A stretch of 64,000 nucleotides of DNA. Origin: Phytophthora hibernalis. Lineage: Eukaryota > Oomycota > Peronosporomycetes > Peronosporales > Peronosporaceae. The stretch spans positions 868,001-932,000 of the forward strand of contig JAAKBF010000403.1 of assembly GCA_012656075.1 (NCBI GenBank), read 5' to 3'. Shown here one piece after another: positions 10,291 to 20,689 of the stretch. Every line of letters begins with the position of its first letter. Position 1 is the first letter of the stretch. A program made the position numbers and the translations under genes. The notes below the pieces were generated by a model, which was not told the origin of the DNA, did not search any database, and saw only the letters and a list, made by a program, of their open reading frames with translations.

Positions 10291-10747
10291 CTATCTCGAC
10301 TAATGAAAGATAGGTGTTAGATTTGTAAAAGGACGTACGCGCGTTGTATGTTGGATTCTCACCAAAGTAGTCTGACATCAGTCGTTCCCCCACGCCGCTC
10401 TCTCTCGGGCTTTGTCATATCGTTTCCCTCTTTCGATCCACCGTGCCTGCGCCCTGACTCTCGACGTGGCCTGCGCATTACAAAGAGACGGAAAAACTCA
10501 TCGTCAGAGTCGTGTCCGTCGCCAGGAAGCGACCCCGCCGTCAACGCTGGAAACATGTTCATTCGCCCTTCAAAGATTCTTCGAGAATGGTTGATTCGAT
10601 TGATCAAAACCTTAGGTTAAAACTCACGTTAAATCTCACCGCTGTGCAAAACGGCGATCGCGAGGTCTTATTTTAAAACTTGAGGTCTTAATGGGCCCCG
10701 TAGGCCTCCATTAAAACTTCGGTTAAGACTTACCGTTGGAGAAACTA

Positions 10748-10770
10748 TTAGTCCACTCAGGCAAGATACC
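10748..10770 (-). pseudogene. tRNA-Leu 5' part, right of PIF copy 1
   Basis: Contains the TTA target duplication, part of the D arm and the 5' acceptor strand. Two changes (GTCCACTCAGG for GACCACTCGGG) indicate decay after the gene was broken. Confidence 0.88.
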
Positions 10771-11211
10771 AGGCCGAAACACCCCAAACCCTCCAAAACG
10801 GACGCGCCTTTTCTAGCCCTCCTGCGGATACCCGCAGCGTCTCTCCCGCATCTGTACCAGTCACACAGCTGGATGCAGCGTCTGCTCTAGTCGCTTGACC
10901 GCCGCAACGTATTTCCTCTCGCTAATCCTCCCACACACAACCCACAACCAACCCACACCACCACGCTCACTGATTGGTCTCTTACCCAGAATGTCGAGCG
11001 CCAAACCGACACAGATGTCCCCCTGGTCATATATTACCGCTGGGACATCGTTCAGCTCGCGTGTGGAAAATAAATTACCGACGCACAAAACGCAGCAACA
11101 ACAGCCACCTGTGCACCACGCCTGATTGAGCGACAGAATGGTGGCGAACCTCGACGCACTGAGTACGCACGCACAAACGTCTCTCCCCAAGAGGACGAGG
11201 TCAATACGGAA
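10771..11211. repeat. tRNA-unit spacer between the two PIF copies
   Basis: Complete spacer with hairpin. It shares private changes with the spacer after the second PIF copy at 13864 (CGTATTTCCTCTCGCTAATCC in place of the array sequence), which shows the two were duplicated together. Confidence 0.9.
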
Positions 11212-11277
11212 TGGTATCTGTGGGGTTTGAACCCACGCAGACTGGAATGTCTAGCGGATCTTAAGTCCGCCCCCTTA
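11212..11277 (-). pseudogene. tRNA-Leu 3' part, split by PIF element copy 2
   Basis: Same break point as at 8185. The separated 5' part is at 13841-13863. Confidence 0.9.
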
Positions 11278-11507
11278 GAGCTTCTCCAATGGCAAGTCTT
11301 AACGTCGGTTTGAATGTAAAAGTAGCGCATCAAGACCTGGCCAAAAATTAAAAATCCTCCAACGGCAGGTCCTATTGTCAGTTTTAACCTTTAGGAAGTC
11401 CTATCGGACTTGCCTCAGGTCTCAAAGTAAGACCTGATGTAAGTCCAGACTTAATGGATTGTGTGGTACACACACTTCAACAAGTGCGAGATGAAGATCG
11501 CTAGAGC

Positions 11508-12262
11508 ATGGGGAAAGGGCCCGAGTGGACCCCCGAAGAAACCATATTGCGGTGCAAGGCGTGGCTGGACACGTCGCAGGTCCCAATATGAGGCGCTGAC
11601 CTAAAGAAAAGACGTTTTACAGCAGGATCTTTCAACACTGGCTTGAACACAAGACTTCTGCTATGGATGATCGCTCTGAGGTGGCAATCGCAGGCAGGTG
11701 GAAGAAGCTGCCCCCGAAGTAACCAAGTTCGAGGGCATTTACTTAAAGCTGAAGAGCAGAGAGCGGTCAGGTTGGAACGAGGACAAGTACGTATCCTACG
11801 CGACGGAGGTCTACGCCGAGCGACACAAACAGCCCTTCGAGTTCCTGGCAGCTTGGTAGGAGTTGAGGGACACCAAGTGGATAAGCCAACTGACGACTTC
11901 TGTTGGAACGAAGCGCAAGGTCGTAGAGGCTTCCACCTTGGCCCGTCCAGGTGGTCGAAAGACAGCAAAAGCTGCCGCTCAACAACACAACGGTACTTCA
12001 CCGAATGACGTGCATCAACGCTTTGAGGCTGCATCCGAGAAAAAGCGTCGATATTGGAGCAACAGCTACATTTCAACATCTTCATGCAGCCCCCTGAGTG
12101 TGAGGAATCCAAGGCATATTTTGCGATGCAGCGCAAAATAATTCTTGCAAAGCTTCAAGATTCAGCTGACCAACAACAAGTATCGAATGGTAGGGCAGAT
12201 ATGGCCACCACCGACAACAACGAGAATGCAATCGACACACTTCAAGCAAATGAAGAAATTTA
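11508..12262 (+). pseudogene. SANT-like accessory protein of PIF element, copy 2
   Basis: Same as the gene at 8415-9168, with the same stops. One extra C near 12110 relative to copy 1 changes the final open frame, giving EESKAYFAMQRKIILAKLQD, which looks like the natural continuation of this protein. Confidence 0.65.
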
Positions 12263-12272
12263 AGAGTCAGCG

Positions 12273-13383
12273 TTAGTTTAGTGAGTTGTGCCAGCAAGCT
12301 ACACTGCCAGATCTACATGTTGCTTGCGCATTCGGCTTCAACTCGTAATGTGAAATTTCATCTTCCACAGCTCTCAGCGCCTGAGCAATGTTGGTAACTG
12401 GACAAACTTCACTTGGAAACGGAGGTGCAGGACTCACCCATTTGTCTTCGTAGAGGTATTCCGTGTTAAGAGTACAGTCGCCCAATTCGTATTGAATTAT
12501 CATGTTGTGCAAGATAATACACGTAATGATAGCATCACCAATTGCAGTCGGGTCCCAAAGCTTGCATGGAAGTGCAAGAATTCGAAATCGTTGTTGTAGT
12601 ACTTCAAATGCTCTTTCGACATCTTTACAAGCAGCCTCTTGCATTGCAGCAAAAGTGTGAGCTTTTTGGTGTTGGGATTACTGATGCTCTGTTGAAAAAT
12701 GGCCCAATTCGGGTAGATACCATCCGTCAGATAGTACGGTTGATTATAAATTGCCCCATTCACCCTGAAAGCAACTTGCAGCTCCTCTCCGTTCACCAGC
12801 TCATACAACAGCGGCGAGTGCTCTAGAACGTTTAAATCATTGTTGGATCCAGGTGTCCCGAAGAATGCGTGCCAGATACAGAGCGAACGCGATGCCACAA
12901 CCTCTAATATTACTGTAGATGCCCCTTCCTTGCCTCGGTATGCACCAGCCCAGGCGGCTGAACAATTTTTCAAAATTCAATGCATACAGTCTAAACTGCT
13001 AATCATGCCAGGAAACCCACGGGCAGCATTCTCCTCCAACAACGCATTCATGTCGTATTGATTTGGCTTACGAAGATACTCAGGCCCAAAACGGCGAATA
13101 ACACTGTGGCAGAATTTCTGCAGTGACCCCAATACAGTCGACTCGCCCATCCGAATGAGCTCATCTAACTGGTCTGCGCTTGCTCCATAGGCGACCATAC
13201 GGAGAGCACATGTTGTTTTCTGTTCTGATAGAAACCCGAGAAGACCGGTGACATCCGGACGTTGAACGAAATAGCTGCAGTGCTCGTCCTCGATGAGAGC
13301 GCTAACAATGATCTCGAAAAAACATCTGAAATCGTCTGCAAAAATCGCCTATTAGTAGGACCGTTCGTCAGGTTATTAGTCAT
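12273..13383 (-). pseudogene. PIF/Harbinger DDE transposase, copy 2, stop plus frameshift
   Basis: Same motifs as copy 1 and the same TGA after DCMH. It has an additional one-base deletion in an A run near 12650 that splits the second and third catalytic regions into different frames. Confidence 0.8.
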
Positions 13384-13840
13384 CTATCTCGACTAATGAA
13401 AGATAGGTGTTAGATTTGTAAAAGGACGTACGCGCGTTGTATGTTGGATTCTCACCAAAGTAGTCTGACATCAGTCGTTCCCCCACGCCGCTCTCTCTCG
13501 GGCTTTGTCATATCGTTTCCCTCTTTCGATCCACCGTGCCTGCGCCCTGACTCTCGACGTGGCCTGCGCATTACAAAGAGACGGAAAAACTCATCGTCAG
13601 AGTCGTGTCCGTCGCCAGGAAGCGACCCCGCCGTCAACGCTGGAAACATGTTCATTCGCCCTTCAAAGATTCTTCGAGAATGGTTGATTCGATTGATCAA
13701 AACCTTAGGTTAAAACTCACGTTAAATCTCACCGCTGTGCAAAACGGCGATCGCGAGGTCTTATTTTAAAACTTGAGGTCTTAATGGGCCCCGTAGGCCT
13801 CCATTAAAACTTCGGTTAAGACTTACCGTTGGAGAAACTA

Positions 13841-13863
13841 TTAGTCCACTCAGGCAAGATACC
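13841..13863 (-). pseudogene. tRNA-Leu 5' part, right of PIF copy 2
   Basis: Identical to 10748-10770, including its decay substitutions. Confidence 0.88.
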
Positions 13864-14189
13864 AGGCCGAAACACCCCAAACCCTCCAAAACGGACGCGC
13901 CTTTTTCTAGCCCTCCTGCGGATACCCGCAGCGTCTCTCCCGCATCTGTACCAGTCACACAGCTGGATGCAGCGTCTGCTCTAGTCGCTTGACCGCCGCA
14001 ACGTATTTCCTCTCGCTAATCCTCCCACACACAACCCACAACCAACCCACACCACCACGCTCACTGATTGGTCTCTTACCCAGGCTGTTGAGAGCCAAAC
14101 AGACACAGATGTCCCCCTGGTCATATATTACCGCTGGGACATCGTTCAGCTCGCGTGTGGAAAACAAATTAGAGGAGGTCAATACGGAA
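13864..14189. repeat. Diverged tRNA-unit spacer with internal deletion
   Basis: Spacer with hairpin; after GTGTGGAAAACAAATTA it jumps directly to GAGGTCAATACGG, a loss of about 120 bp compared with the array unit. Confidence 0.85.
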
Positions 14190-14258
14190 TGGTATCCGTG
14201 AGGTTTGAATCCACGCAGACTGGAATGTCTAGTGGATGTTGAGTCCGTCCCCTTAGAC
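14190..14258 (-). pseudogene. tRNA-Leu relic, anticodon now CAA, truncated at hAT element
   Basis: Aligns to the 3' two thirds of tRNA-Leu. The anticodon loop reads CTCAACA (anticodon CAA) instead of CTTAAGA. The anticodon stem has two mismatches and the 5' acceptor strand is replaced by the hAT end. Most changes are transitions. Not functional. Confidence 0.75.
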
Positions 14259-14386
14259 CAGTGTTGATAAAGCCGCAAGGAATCGGCTTTATCCGTTTTT
14301 GGTGGACTGGCCGATTTGGATGATAAAGCCACAGGGAAAAATCGAAAAGCCGAATATAAGGCTGCGGTAGTCGAGATAAAGCCGCA

Positions 14387-16743
14387 ATGCAATACCTGTA
14401 CCCACTGCACATTGTGTATACGCGTATACATGTATATACTGCTATACGAACAGCAGGTGGGTCACCAGGTGGCCACGATTTTGCCCTCCATTCTCAAATC
14501 CCCTTCAGTGGGAATTCCACAGCCAGAGTCGTCCGACAGCGAGTCTTGCCTGGCCGTCCCAAAATGGGACGCCATCAAAGCTTCGAAAGACAGCAGATCG
14601 CCGAAACGGGCTTGCCAAAGCAAGGAGAAATAAGTCAGCGTTTGTATAAGCATTGCCTCACTGCGTACGGCGACAAAACGCGAAACCATGATCTACCTAC
14701 ACCCAAAGTCGTTTCAGGGCGAACAACTAACTATACAAATCATCTCAAGCGTTGCCAATTCTACCAAGACGCCATCAAACGGGGTGATGTCATCAAGCCC
14801 CCACAAGTTGCGCAGACACTTATGAGTGGGTTAATGCTGGAGAAAACACGATTGAAGTTGCTTCAGCAACAAGCTCCGACAAACGCTAGCAATTTATCAG
14901 TGAATATTTTGACAATGTATTCAGCGACGAAGAGCTCGAGGAATTTCAGCGCCTGATCATCCACTTTCAAGCCGACAATTGCTTACCAGATCGCTTCATT
15001 GAGAAACTATCGACCATTCGTTTGTTTATCTTCTTGAACAAGGCCTGCGCGAGAGATCTTCCGAAAAGGAAAGATATGGGTCGAATTCTGGATAAGGAGA
15101 GCAACATCGAAGAACAAGACCAGTTCTTGCACTGAGCAACAGACTGGCATTCAGTGGTGGGCGCTTGATTTTTTTATCTGATGTGTGGCAAAACATTGCC
15201 AAGTTGCACTTGCTGGGATGTATGCTCGCTCTCTTTGGTACTATCGTAACTTACGGGTTGTTTTCCACCGGATCCAGGCACGATGATGTTGCAATCGCAG
15301 AACAAGTGGAGAAGGTGATGAAGGATGTTGAGGCAAAGGGATGGAAAATTGGAGGTGTTGTAACCGATAATGCTGGCCAATGTGGGCGTACACAGCGTAT
15401 TCTAGCCCTTCGCCATCCTCGCATTGCATATGTTCACTGCTTTGCTCATGACATCAATAACTTAGTGAAGTCTGTTTTGAACTCATCTTTTCGCAAGCTG
15501 CCGAAGCAGGTATCGAAGGCTACCGTTGCATTGAACACGTCGTCGTCGAAGTGGTTAGTTCGGGCTCAAGATTTTGTTACTTCAACCTATGGAAAGCCTT
15601 TGGGCTTTATCAATGTGAAACTCGTTGGAAAAGTATGCAAGGTTGCTTTACGTCGCTATTTCGGGTTCGAAATGCACTGAAGCAATTTGCCGTTATGTAC
15701 GTAGACGACGATGAGTTTCCCGAGGCACTCCCGAAGAAGTAATTCAGCAGCTCTCAAACGTGTCATACAAGTTACAGCGTGATGTGAAAACACTCGCAGA
15801 TGTTGTGATTTCATATCGAGATATTTATCGTGGATTCCTGGGCGACTTCGATAACATGGGGCTGGTATCGCTCGCGGAGAAGAGATGGCAGCAATGCGAG
15901 CAGCCGTTAATGCTTATGGCTCTTTTCTACATCTGAAACATGTTCATGCTGCTGTGGCGATGCACACGGAAGCACCAAATCTACGACTTTTAGAAAGGTT
16001 GTGTGGTTATGACATTTACTACTACCGACGATATATTGAAAATGAGAATGATATCGTTGAATTAACGGCCGACCTTCACGCCTGTATCGGGACATTTTCG
16101 TTGATACTTCACTCATCCGATTCACCGGAGATGTTGGTCAGTATTGGAGCTTTGCGGCAGACGTCAGACCTGCTTCAATGCTCCCAAAGCTGTCGGCAGT
16201 AATTATCTCAATCGCGGTGAACACAGCTACGTGTGAAAGGTACTTCAGCGAGCTGGCCGCAATTCATACAACACTTAGAAACAGGATGTCAGTTGAAAAA
16301 GCGCGTAAGTTTTCGCTGATCCGCCAAAAACATCGCTTGCTTAACAAGGCACGAAACGAAGGAAAATAACGCGTTGAACTCAAGCGCATTGTTGCCGCCG
16401 CAGAAAGAAGGCGCGTTGGGAATTGTGAATCGACCCCGCCTCTAACCCTCGACGAACTCCAAGAAAATCAAGTTATTCAGCACCAGGAGACGCCGGACTC
16501 AGATACAACTGAGTATTGGCAGGGAGTTTTTGAAATACTAGATTCTGATGAAAACGCATCAGGACTCGATGATTCTGATATCGAATTCAGTTCTGAAGGC
16601 GCTGATGAAGCATGGCCCGGAGAATCTCGTAGGAAGAGCTCATGCAAAATATATTCAGCGGGTATGACAAGACCATTCCAGAACCAGATACGACAGAATT
16701 TCCTCGGACCAACGTTTAGAAGTTTCCACAGGAAACAAAGCTA
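14387..16743 (+). pseudogene. hAT-family transposase, several frameshifts
   Basis: Pieces in order: a BED-type zinc finger segment ending TTNYTNHLKRCQFY (near 14730); a helical region (14930-15130); the core with VVTDNAGQCGRTQ and HCFAHDINNLVKSVL (15350-15480), typical of DUF659/hAT proteins; and the C-terminal dimerisation signature TCERYFSELAAIH (near 16230). An acidic tail reads through to 16743. At least four frame changes and stops separate these blocks. The family cuts and pastes DNA with 8-bp target duplications. Confidence 0.8.
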
Positions 16744-17860
16744 ACTCGTGTTCGAGGCCAAAAGTTCAGCCTCGTGACACTTTTCCCTTCCGAAAACACG
16801 TTTTGATTGGCTCCGTATGTCACTTCAAGCTTAGGTCGCTATAATCTCGTCTAAGCAGGACTTAGCACTATTTTTCACGATAAATACGTCTACATGTACA
16901 TCTCCTCGCCAGCCTTCCGCAAGTTGCGGTTACAGGCAACCTTAGATACAATCGCATCAACAGCGGCAGCGTGAACAAGAAGAGAGGCTCGAACGTTTGA
17001 GTTGTAGCAGGAACAGGTCTTGGTCACAGTTGCAGCTAAGGAACTCGTTACCGATCAACTTGACCATGCTGTCCACGGCCATGATAGACTGTCCTTAATC
17101 GGACGCGGATACGAACGCATCGCGTTGAAGAGAGCTCCCAGAAGTCTGGTTGTGCTGAGCCATGTGCTTTAACTTGCACACGTTGGCATTGTCAAATTTA
17201 ATGGCGACGCTGGCGGAAAGCGCGCGGGTACGCAGTACTTCCTAGTTCGTTCTCAATCAGCGCATTGAGAGCCGGGATAACCACGCCGCCGATCTTATCC
17301 AAGCAGTTATTTCCCTTCTCGACCTTGCCAAAGTCCTCCGCAATCTGGTCGATGCTGTGCTGTGTAGCTCACGGCACAGCTCACTGCATCCCGTGGGTAC
17401 TGGTCGTTCAGGAGCGGCAGTACCGCCCATCGCTCTATCGAACTCACTACCAGCAGCTCTACCACGTACTCGGTCCGACGGGCTAGCAGGTTAAGGCTGT
17501 GACGCGCAGCAGCACGTCGCGTTCAACATTGCGCTTAGGAACTCGGACCACAGCTGCTCGTACTTGGGCAAAACGGCGGTCAGCTCGGCGATCGAGCTTG
17601 CGATGAAAATCGACCGCGGTCACATCAGTCATAGCCTGCAGTGGCCGAACCTTGATAATGGCCTGCGCGTCCATATGTATCTGCGTGTGCACGCCGGTTT
17701 TGACCTGAACAGCGTTACGAGTGTGAATATGCGCTCTTCCAGCTCGGGCACGGTGCGCAGCAGCTGCACCAGGATGGAAACAAGTGTATGCGGCTACCCG
17801 ACCTTGAAGACCGCGTAGTACGCGGAATACGACTCCTCAGCCAGCTAGCGCGATGCTGGT
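16744..17860 (-). other. Degraded coding-like segment inside the hAT element
   Basis: Minus-strand frames show short stretches that look like remains of a real helical protein: LLRTVPELEERIFTLVT (near 17740), TAVLPKYEQLWSEFLSAML (near 17560) and NNCLDKIGGVVIPALNALI (near 17300). They are interrupted by many stops. I do not recognise the parent family. It is probably a host gene fragment captured by the element or an older insertion. Nothing else is seen here. Confidence 0.35.
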
Positions 17861-17889
17861 GAGGGCGGCTATCAGCGCCGGGGGTCCCA

Positions 17890-18150
17890 ATAGCCGCGCG
17901 TCTGTGCGGGCAAACGCCTCGCGAATATGCGGACACACGCCTCGCAAATATGTGGACAAATGCCTCGTGTCCGTGTGGGCAAACGCCACGCGTCCATGCG
18001 GGCAAACGCCGTGCGTCCGTGCGGGTAAACGCTTCGCGTCTGTGCGGTCAAACGCCTCGCGAAAATGCGGACAAACGCCTCGTGTCCGTGCGGGCAAACG
18101 ACACGCGTCCATGCGGGCAAACGCCGCGCACAGTGGTGGCAAATGCCTCG
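17890..18150. repeat. 23-bp minisatellite, about 11 copies
   Basis: Units resemble GCGTCCGTGCGGGCAAACGCC followed by two variable bases. The third to seventh bases and the last two vary in a patchwork. Since 23 is not a multiple of 3, the frame rotates and all frames stay open, which explains the overlapping Arg/His/Pro-rich frames on both strands. It lies just inside the right end of the hAT element. Confidence 0.85.
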
Positions 18151-18372
18151 CAAACTGGGACTTGAAGCTAGCTTTGACATGTAGGAAGAAGATTTTGATT
18201 GATGTACGAATAGTGCCGGATACCACGGGCAGTCCGCCGAATACGTCCTTTTTAAAAAGCCGCGGCTTTATAAAATAAAGCCGTACAGCCGAAATAAAGC
18301 CACGGAATTCGTAGTGACACTAATTCCCGTGTGACACTAATTTTGAACACACACTAATTACGGTAACTACTG

Positions 18373-18668
18373 TACCAGTCACACAGCTGGATGCAGCGTC
18401 TGCACTAGTCGCTTGACTGCCGCAACGTATGTTCCGCTCGCTAAGCCTCCCACACACAACCCACAACCAACCCACACCACCACGTTCACTGATTGGTCTC
18501 TTACCCAGAATGTCGAGCGCCAAACAGACACAGATGTCCCCCTGGTCATATATTACCGCTGGGACATCGATCAGCTCGCGTGTGGAAAATAAATTACCGA
18601 CGCACAAAACGCAGCAACAACAGCCACCTGTGCACCGCGCCTGATTGAGCGACAGATTGGTGGCTGAA
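18373..18668. repeat. tRNA-unit spacer remnant, last copy
   Basis: Matches the unit from the CAGTCACACAGCTGG motif through the hairpin to GAGCGACAGA. It has a few substitutions (one in a hairpin flank) and no tRNA. Unit sequence ends at about 18668. Confidence 0.88.
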
Positions 18669-19243
18669 CCATATTTTTTGACCAAAAATCGTAGTTGAAC
18701 AGGTGCACTGTTCGCTGCCGAGTTTTGCATTGCCGGCTTTTTTAGTCGTTGTCTGTAGCAGTAGCAGCGATACAACCAAAGGATCGATGATGCGAAGCCC
18801 TGTCTCCGCATCGTCTCTGAGCACGAAAGTGCCCTTGGGAATTGTTGCGCAACTTAATACCCCAAAATCGACACGTGTTTGAACTAAGTCCCTGTGTGTA
18901 CGTCGATTTAAGCGGTTGCCACACGGTCTGACCAGAACGCAGTGGTTAGCTTCACAAATGATATCCATGCCGGCGTTGAGGCAACTACTGGTTAGACGAG
19001 TGCCGTTCGCGGAAATGCAGTGTGTGCTGTCGCAATAACATGTGTAGGGATAGCTTTTCACGGTTTGGAAACTGAAAAAGGTAGAGAGGCTTTGAGCATA
19101 TTGCAGATAAGATATACTGTATCTTTTGAACACGCTTGAAGCTCGATGAAGTCATAGTCTGCCCCCGACGCGAGGTTGAACTCCGCCGGATGGTGGCGCT
19201 TGTTCAAGAGGTGTCGCTTCATCGATTGTAGGCTTTTCAGCAA
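18669..19243 (-). pseudogene. SET-domain (AWS/pre-SET-like) protein fragment
   Basis: Two frames joined near 19070. The first (19243-19058) reads HHPAEFNLASGADYDFIEL. The second contains closely spaced Cys (CYCDSTHC, SCLNAGMDIIC, CGNRLNRR), then FGVLSCATIPKGTFVLR. The order Cys-rich AWS-like zinc region, then an FGV-A-IPKG-F entry to SET, matches histone lysine methyltransferases. The catalytic part of SET is missing because the sequence runs into the tRNA-unit remnant. Copies of such domains occur in mobile elements; this one is a relic. Confidence 0.5.
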
Positions 19244-19355
19244 ATCTAGTGCCGTTTTCAGCGAATTCAGCGGTTTTCAGCGAATTCAGTGCGGTTGTTC
19301 AGCGAATTCAGGGCAGTTTTCAGCGAATTCTGTGTGGTTTATAGGGAATTCAGTG
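19231..19355. repeat. Short repeats of TTTTCAGCGAATTCAGTG type
   Basis: Five to six imperfect copies of a 20-24-bp motif containing CAGCGAATTCAG, with irregular spacing. Confidence 0.75.
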
Positions 19356-19699
19356 CAACAAATACGCACAATAATTTAGGCGGCGGTCTATTATTACCAC
19401 TAAAATCTTTCAAAAACAGACCTTTCAAAAATATGCTGGTGGACCGAGCAAATCTTTCTCTGAGTGCACAGCCAAATGCATGAGGGCAACATTCGTCGTG
19501 AAGGGGAAATAAGTTGAGAAACATACCAGGCGATTACAGAGTTCCAGCTCACCAGCACAAGCTTCACCCCAGACAACAGAAGGGAGTCGTCTGAATGAGG
19601 TTCCATTACTGTCTGCTGCATCGCGGATGCTGGCGTGGGAGAAAGCGAGACCCGCCAAAAAGAGCAGCCATATATTTTCAAGTGATAAAGAGGACTTGA

Positions 19700-20047
19700 A
19701 TGCTCCGTTTGGTCAATCCTAAAATTCACTTTCGACCAACCCCGACCCTGTTCGCGACCAGAGCCGCAGTGGGAACTGCCAACACTCCTCCTTCGCGACC
19801 ACCGGCTTCCGAACGGCCTGTTGTTGTGAGGAAGTTGTCAAACGAGCGATCGATCGGTGCTAACGAACTGGAATGCCAGAAGGCCTGTATATTACGTTCG
19901 CTTATCACACATCACGAAAAGGAGCTAGCTGCTCACGAGAAATATATAGTTGACGATATTAAGGAAGTTCCTCGAACAGCGCGAAGGTATCGCGAAGGTA
20001 TTTGCGGGAGATACGTCAAGACGAGTGTGGAATGGGGGAGGAGTTGA
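19700..20047 (+). CDS. Unrecognised 115-codon frame
   Basis: No family recognised. The predicted protein has an N-terminal Pro/Arg-rich part, then a charged helical part (SIGANELECQKACILRSLIT, then HHEKELAAHEKYIVDDIK). Downstream, in a different frame near 20120, is another helical piece (STELRQRLESVRSALKEAWL). This may be a broken host gene or a transposon gene. It lies among relics, so I doubt it is functional. Segments 19356-19699 and 20048-20411 otherwise show nothing I can name. Confidence 0.25.
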   Translation: MLRLVNPKIHFRPTPTLFATRAAVGTANTPPSRPPASERPVVVRKLSNERSIGANELECQKACILRSLITHHEKELAAHEKYIVDDIKEVPRTARRYREGICGRYVKTSVEWGRS

Positions 20048-20411
20048 CTAGTAGGGAATTGCTGCGCGGGGAGAGGTAGCGAAACGGGCACGGAGAGAAA
20101 GGAATATATGTTGAAGAATGAAGAAACCATTTCGACTGAACTTCGACAACGGTTAGAAAGCGTGCGATCTGCACTCAAGGAAGCATGGCTCATTGAACAC
20201 ATACCTTCGTTCTGAACATCGTTGTCTACGGGAATCGATGGGCCAAGTTGCTTTCTTAGAGCTAAAAATCGTGTTTTGTAGAGTGAGGTCTTACGACGCA
20301 TCGGGTTGAGCTGTTTGCAGAGCAAAATGCGGATCGCTAAGGGTACGGGAACCGGTTATGGTGTACCTAAGCTAAATTGGATGTTTTGAAGGCCGTACAC
20401 AGCCAATCACA

Positions 20412-20654
20412 ATGCCGGAAGCTGTTCCAGGAAGCGAAGACGTTAAGCTTTCTTTTGAGATGAAAGACACGGGGAACGCATTGGTATTCGACCTGCAGCC
20501 CATCGCTAAAGTTAGAGCAGTATTCCGTGCTTGGAGAAGGATGGGGACCAATTTTGGTGCACCAAACTATTGTCAAGTCAAGATAAAATCAAAGCAGATG
20601 CTGTTTACAGGTCGGCAAAATACACAATCTGTTGTGTGGCTGCGGGGTTCATGA
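20412..20654 (+). CDS. Possible ubiquitin/SUMO-like domain fragment
   Basis: 80 codons. DVKLSFEMKDTGNALVFDL followed by KVRAVFRAWRRMG resembles the first strands and helix of a SUMO-like fold, and KSKQMLFTGRQ could match the RFLFDG-like strand. The similarity is by eye only. Upstream sequence offers no clear start exon, and the C-terminal Gly-Gly is not seen. Probably a fragment. Confidence 0.2.
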   Translation: MPEAVPGSEDVKLSFEMKDTGNALVFDLQPIAKVRAVFRAWRRMGTNFGAPNYCQVKIKSKQMLFTGRQNTQSVVWLRGS

Positions 20655-20689
20655 AAAACGATTCCGGTACAGCATTGGTCACAAGATGA

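Larger units (their letters stand above)
8186..10747. mobile_element. PIF/Harbinger transposon inserted in tRNA-Leu, copy 1
   Basis: Ends share TTCTCCAACGG(C/T)AAGTCTTAA as terminal inverted repeats. TTA flanks both sides (8183-8185 and 10748-10750) and occurs once in uninterrupted tRNA genes, so it is the 3-bp target duplication. Length 2562 bp. It codes for a plus-strand SANT-like protein and a minus-strand DDE transposase, convergently arranged. Subterminal repeats of AGGTCTTA-type sequence are seen at both ends (8280-8350 and 10660-10730). Confidence 0.92.
11278..13840. mobile_element. PIF/Harbinger transposon, copy 2 of tandem duplication
   Basis: Nearly identical to 8186-10747 with an offset of 3092-3093 bp, same flanking TTA, same tRNA break point. 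Differences I saw are one substitution (11289) and single-base length changes in short runs: A4/A5 near 11345, C1/C2 near 12110, A5/A4 near 12650. Confidence 0.92.
14259..18372. mobile_element. hAT transposon, decayed, with extra internal DNA (~4.1 kb)
   Basis: The left end begins CAGTGTTGATAAAGCC and the right end finishes with the complement of CAGTAGTTACCG, a weak terminal inverted repeat of hAT type. Subterminal ATAAAGCC motifs cluster at both ends (14267-14400 and 18260-18300). The transposase (14387-16743) has BED finger, core and C-terminal dimerisation region. The 8-bp flanks differ, so the insertion has been rearranged since. The exact right end is uncertain by some tens of bases. 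Confidence 0.7.

Noticed and set aside
17837..18278. Arg/His/Pro-rich protein frames on both strands
   Set aside because: Explained by the 23-bp minisatellite, which keeps all frames open by chance.
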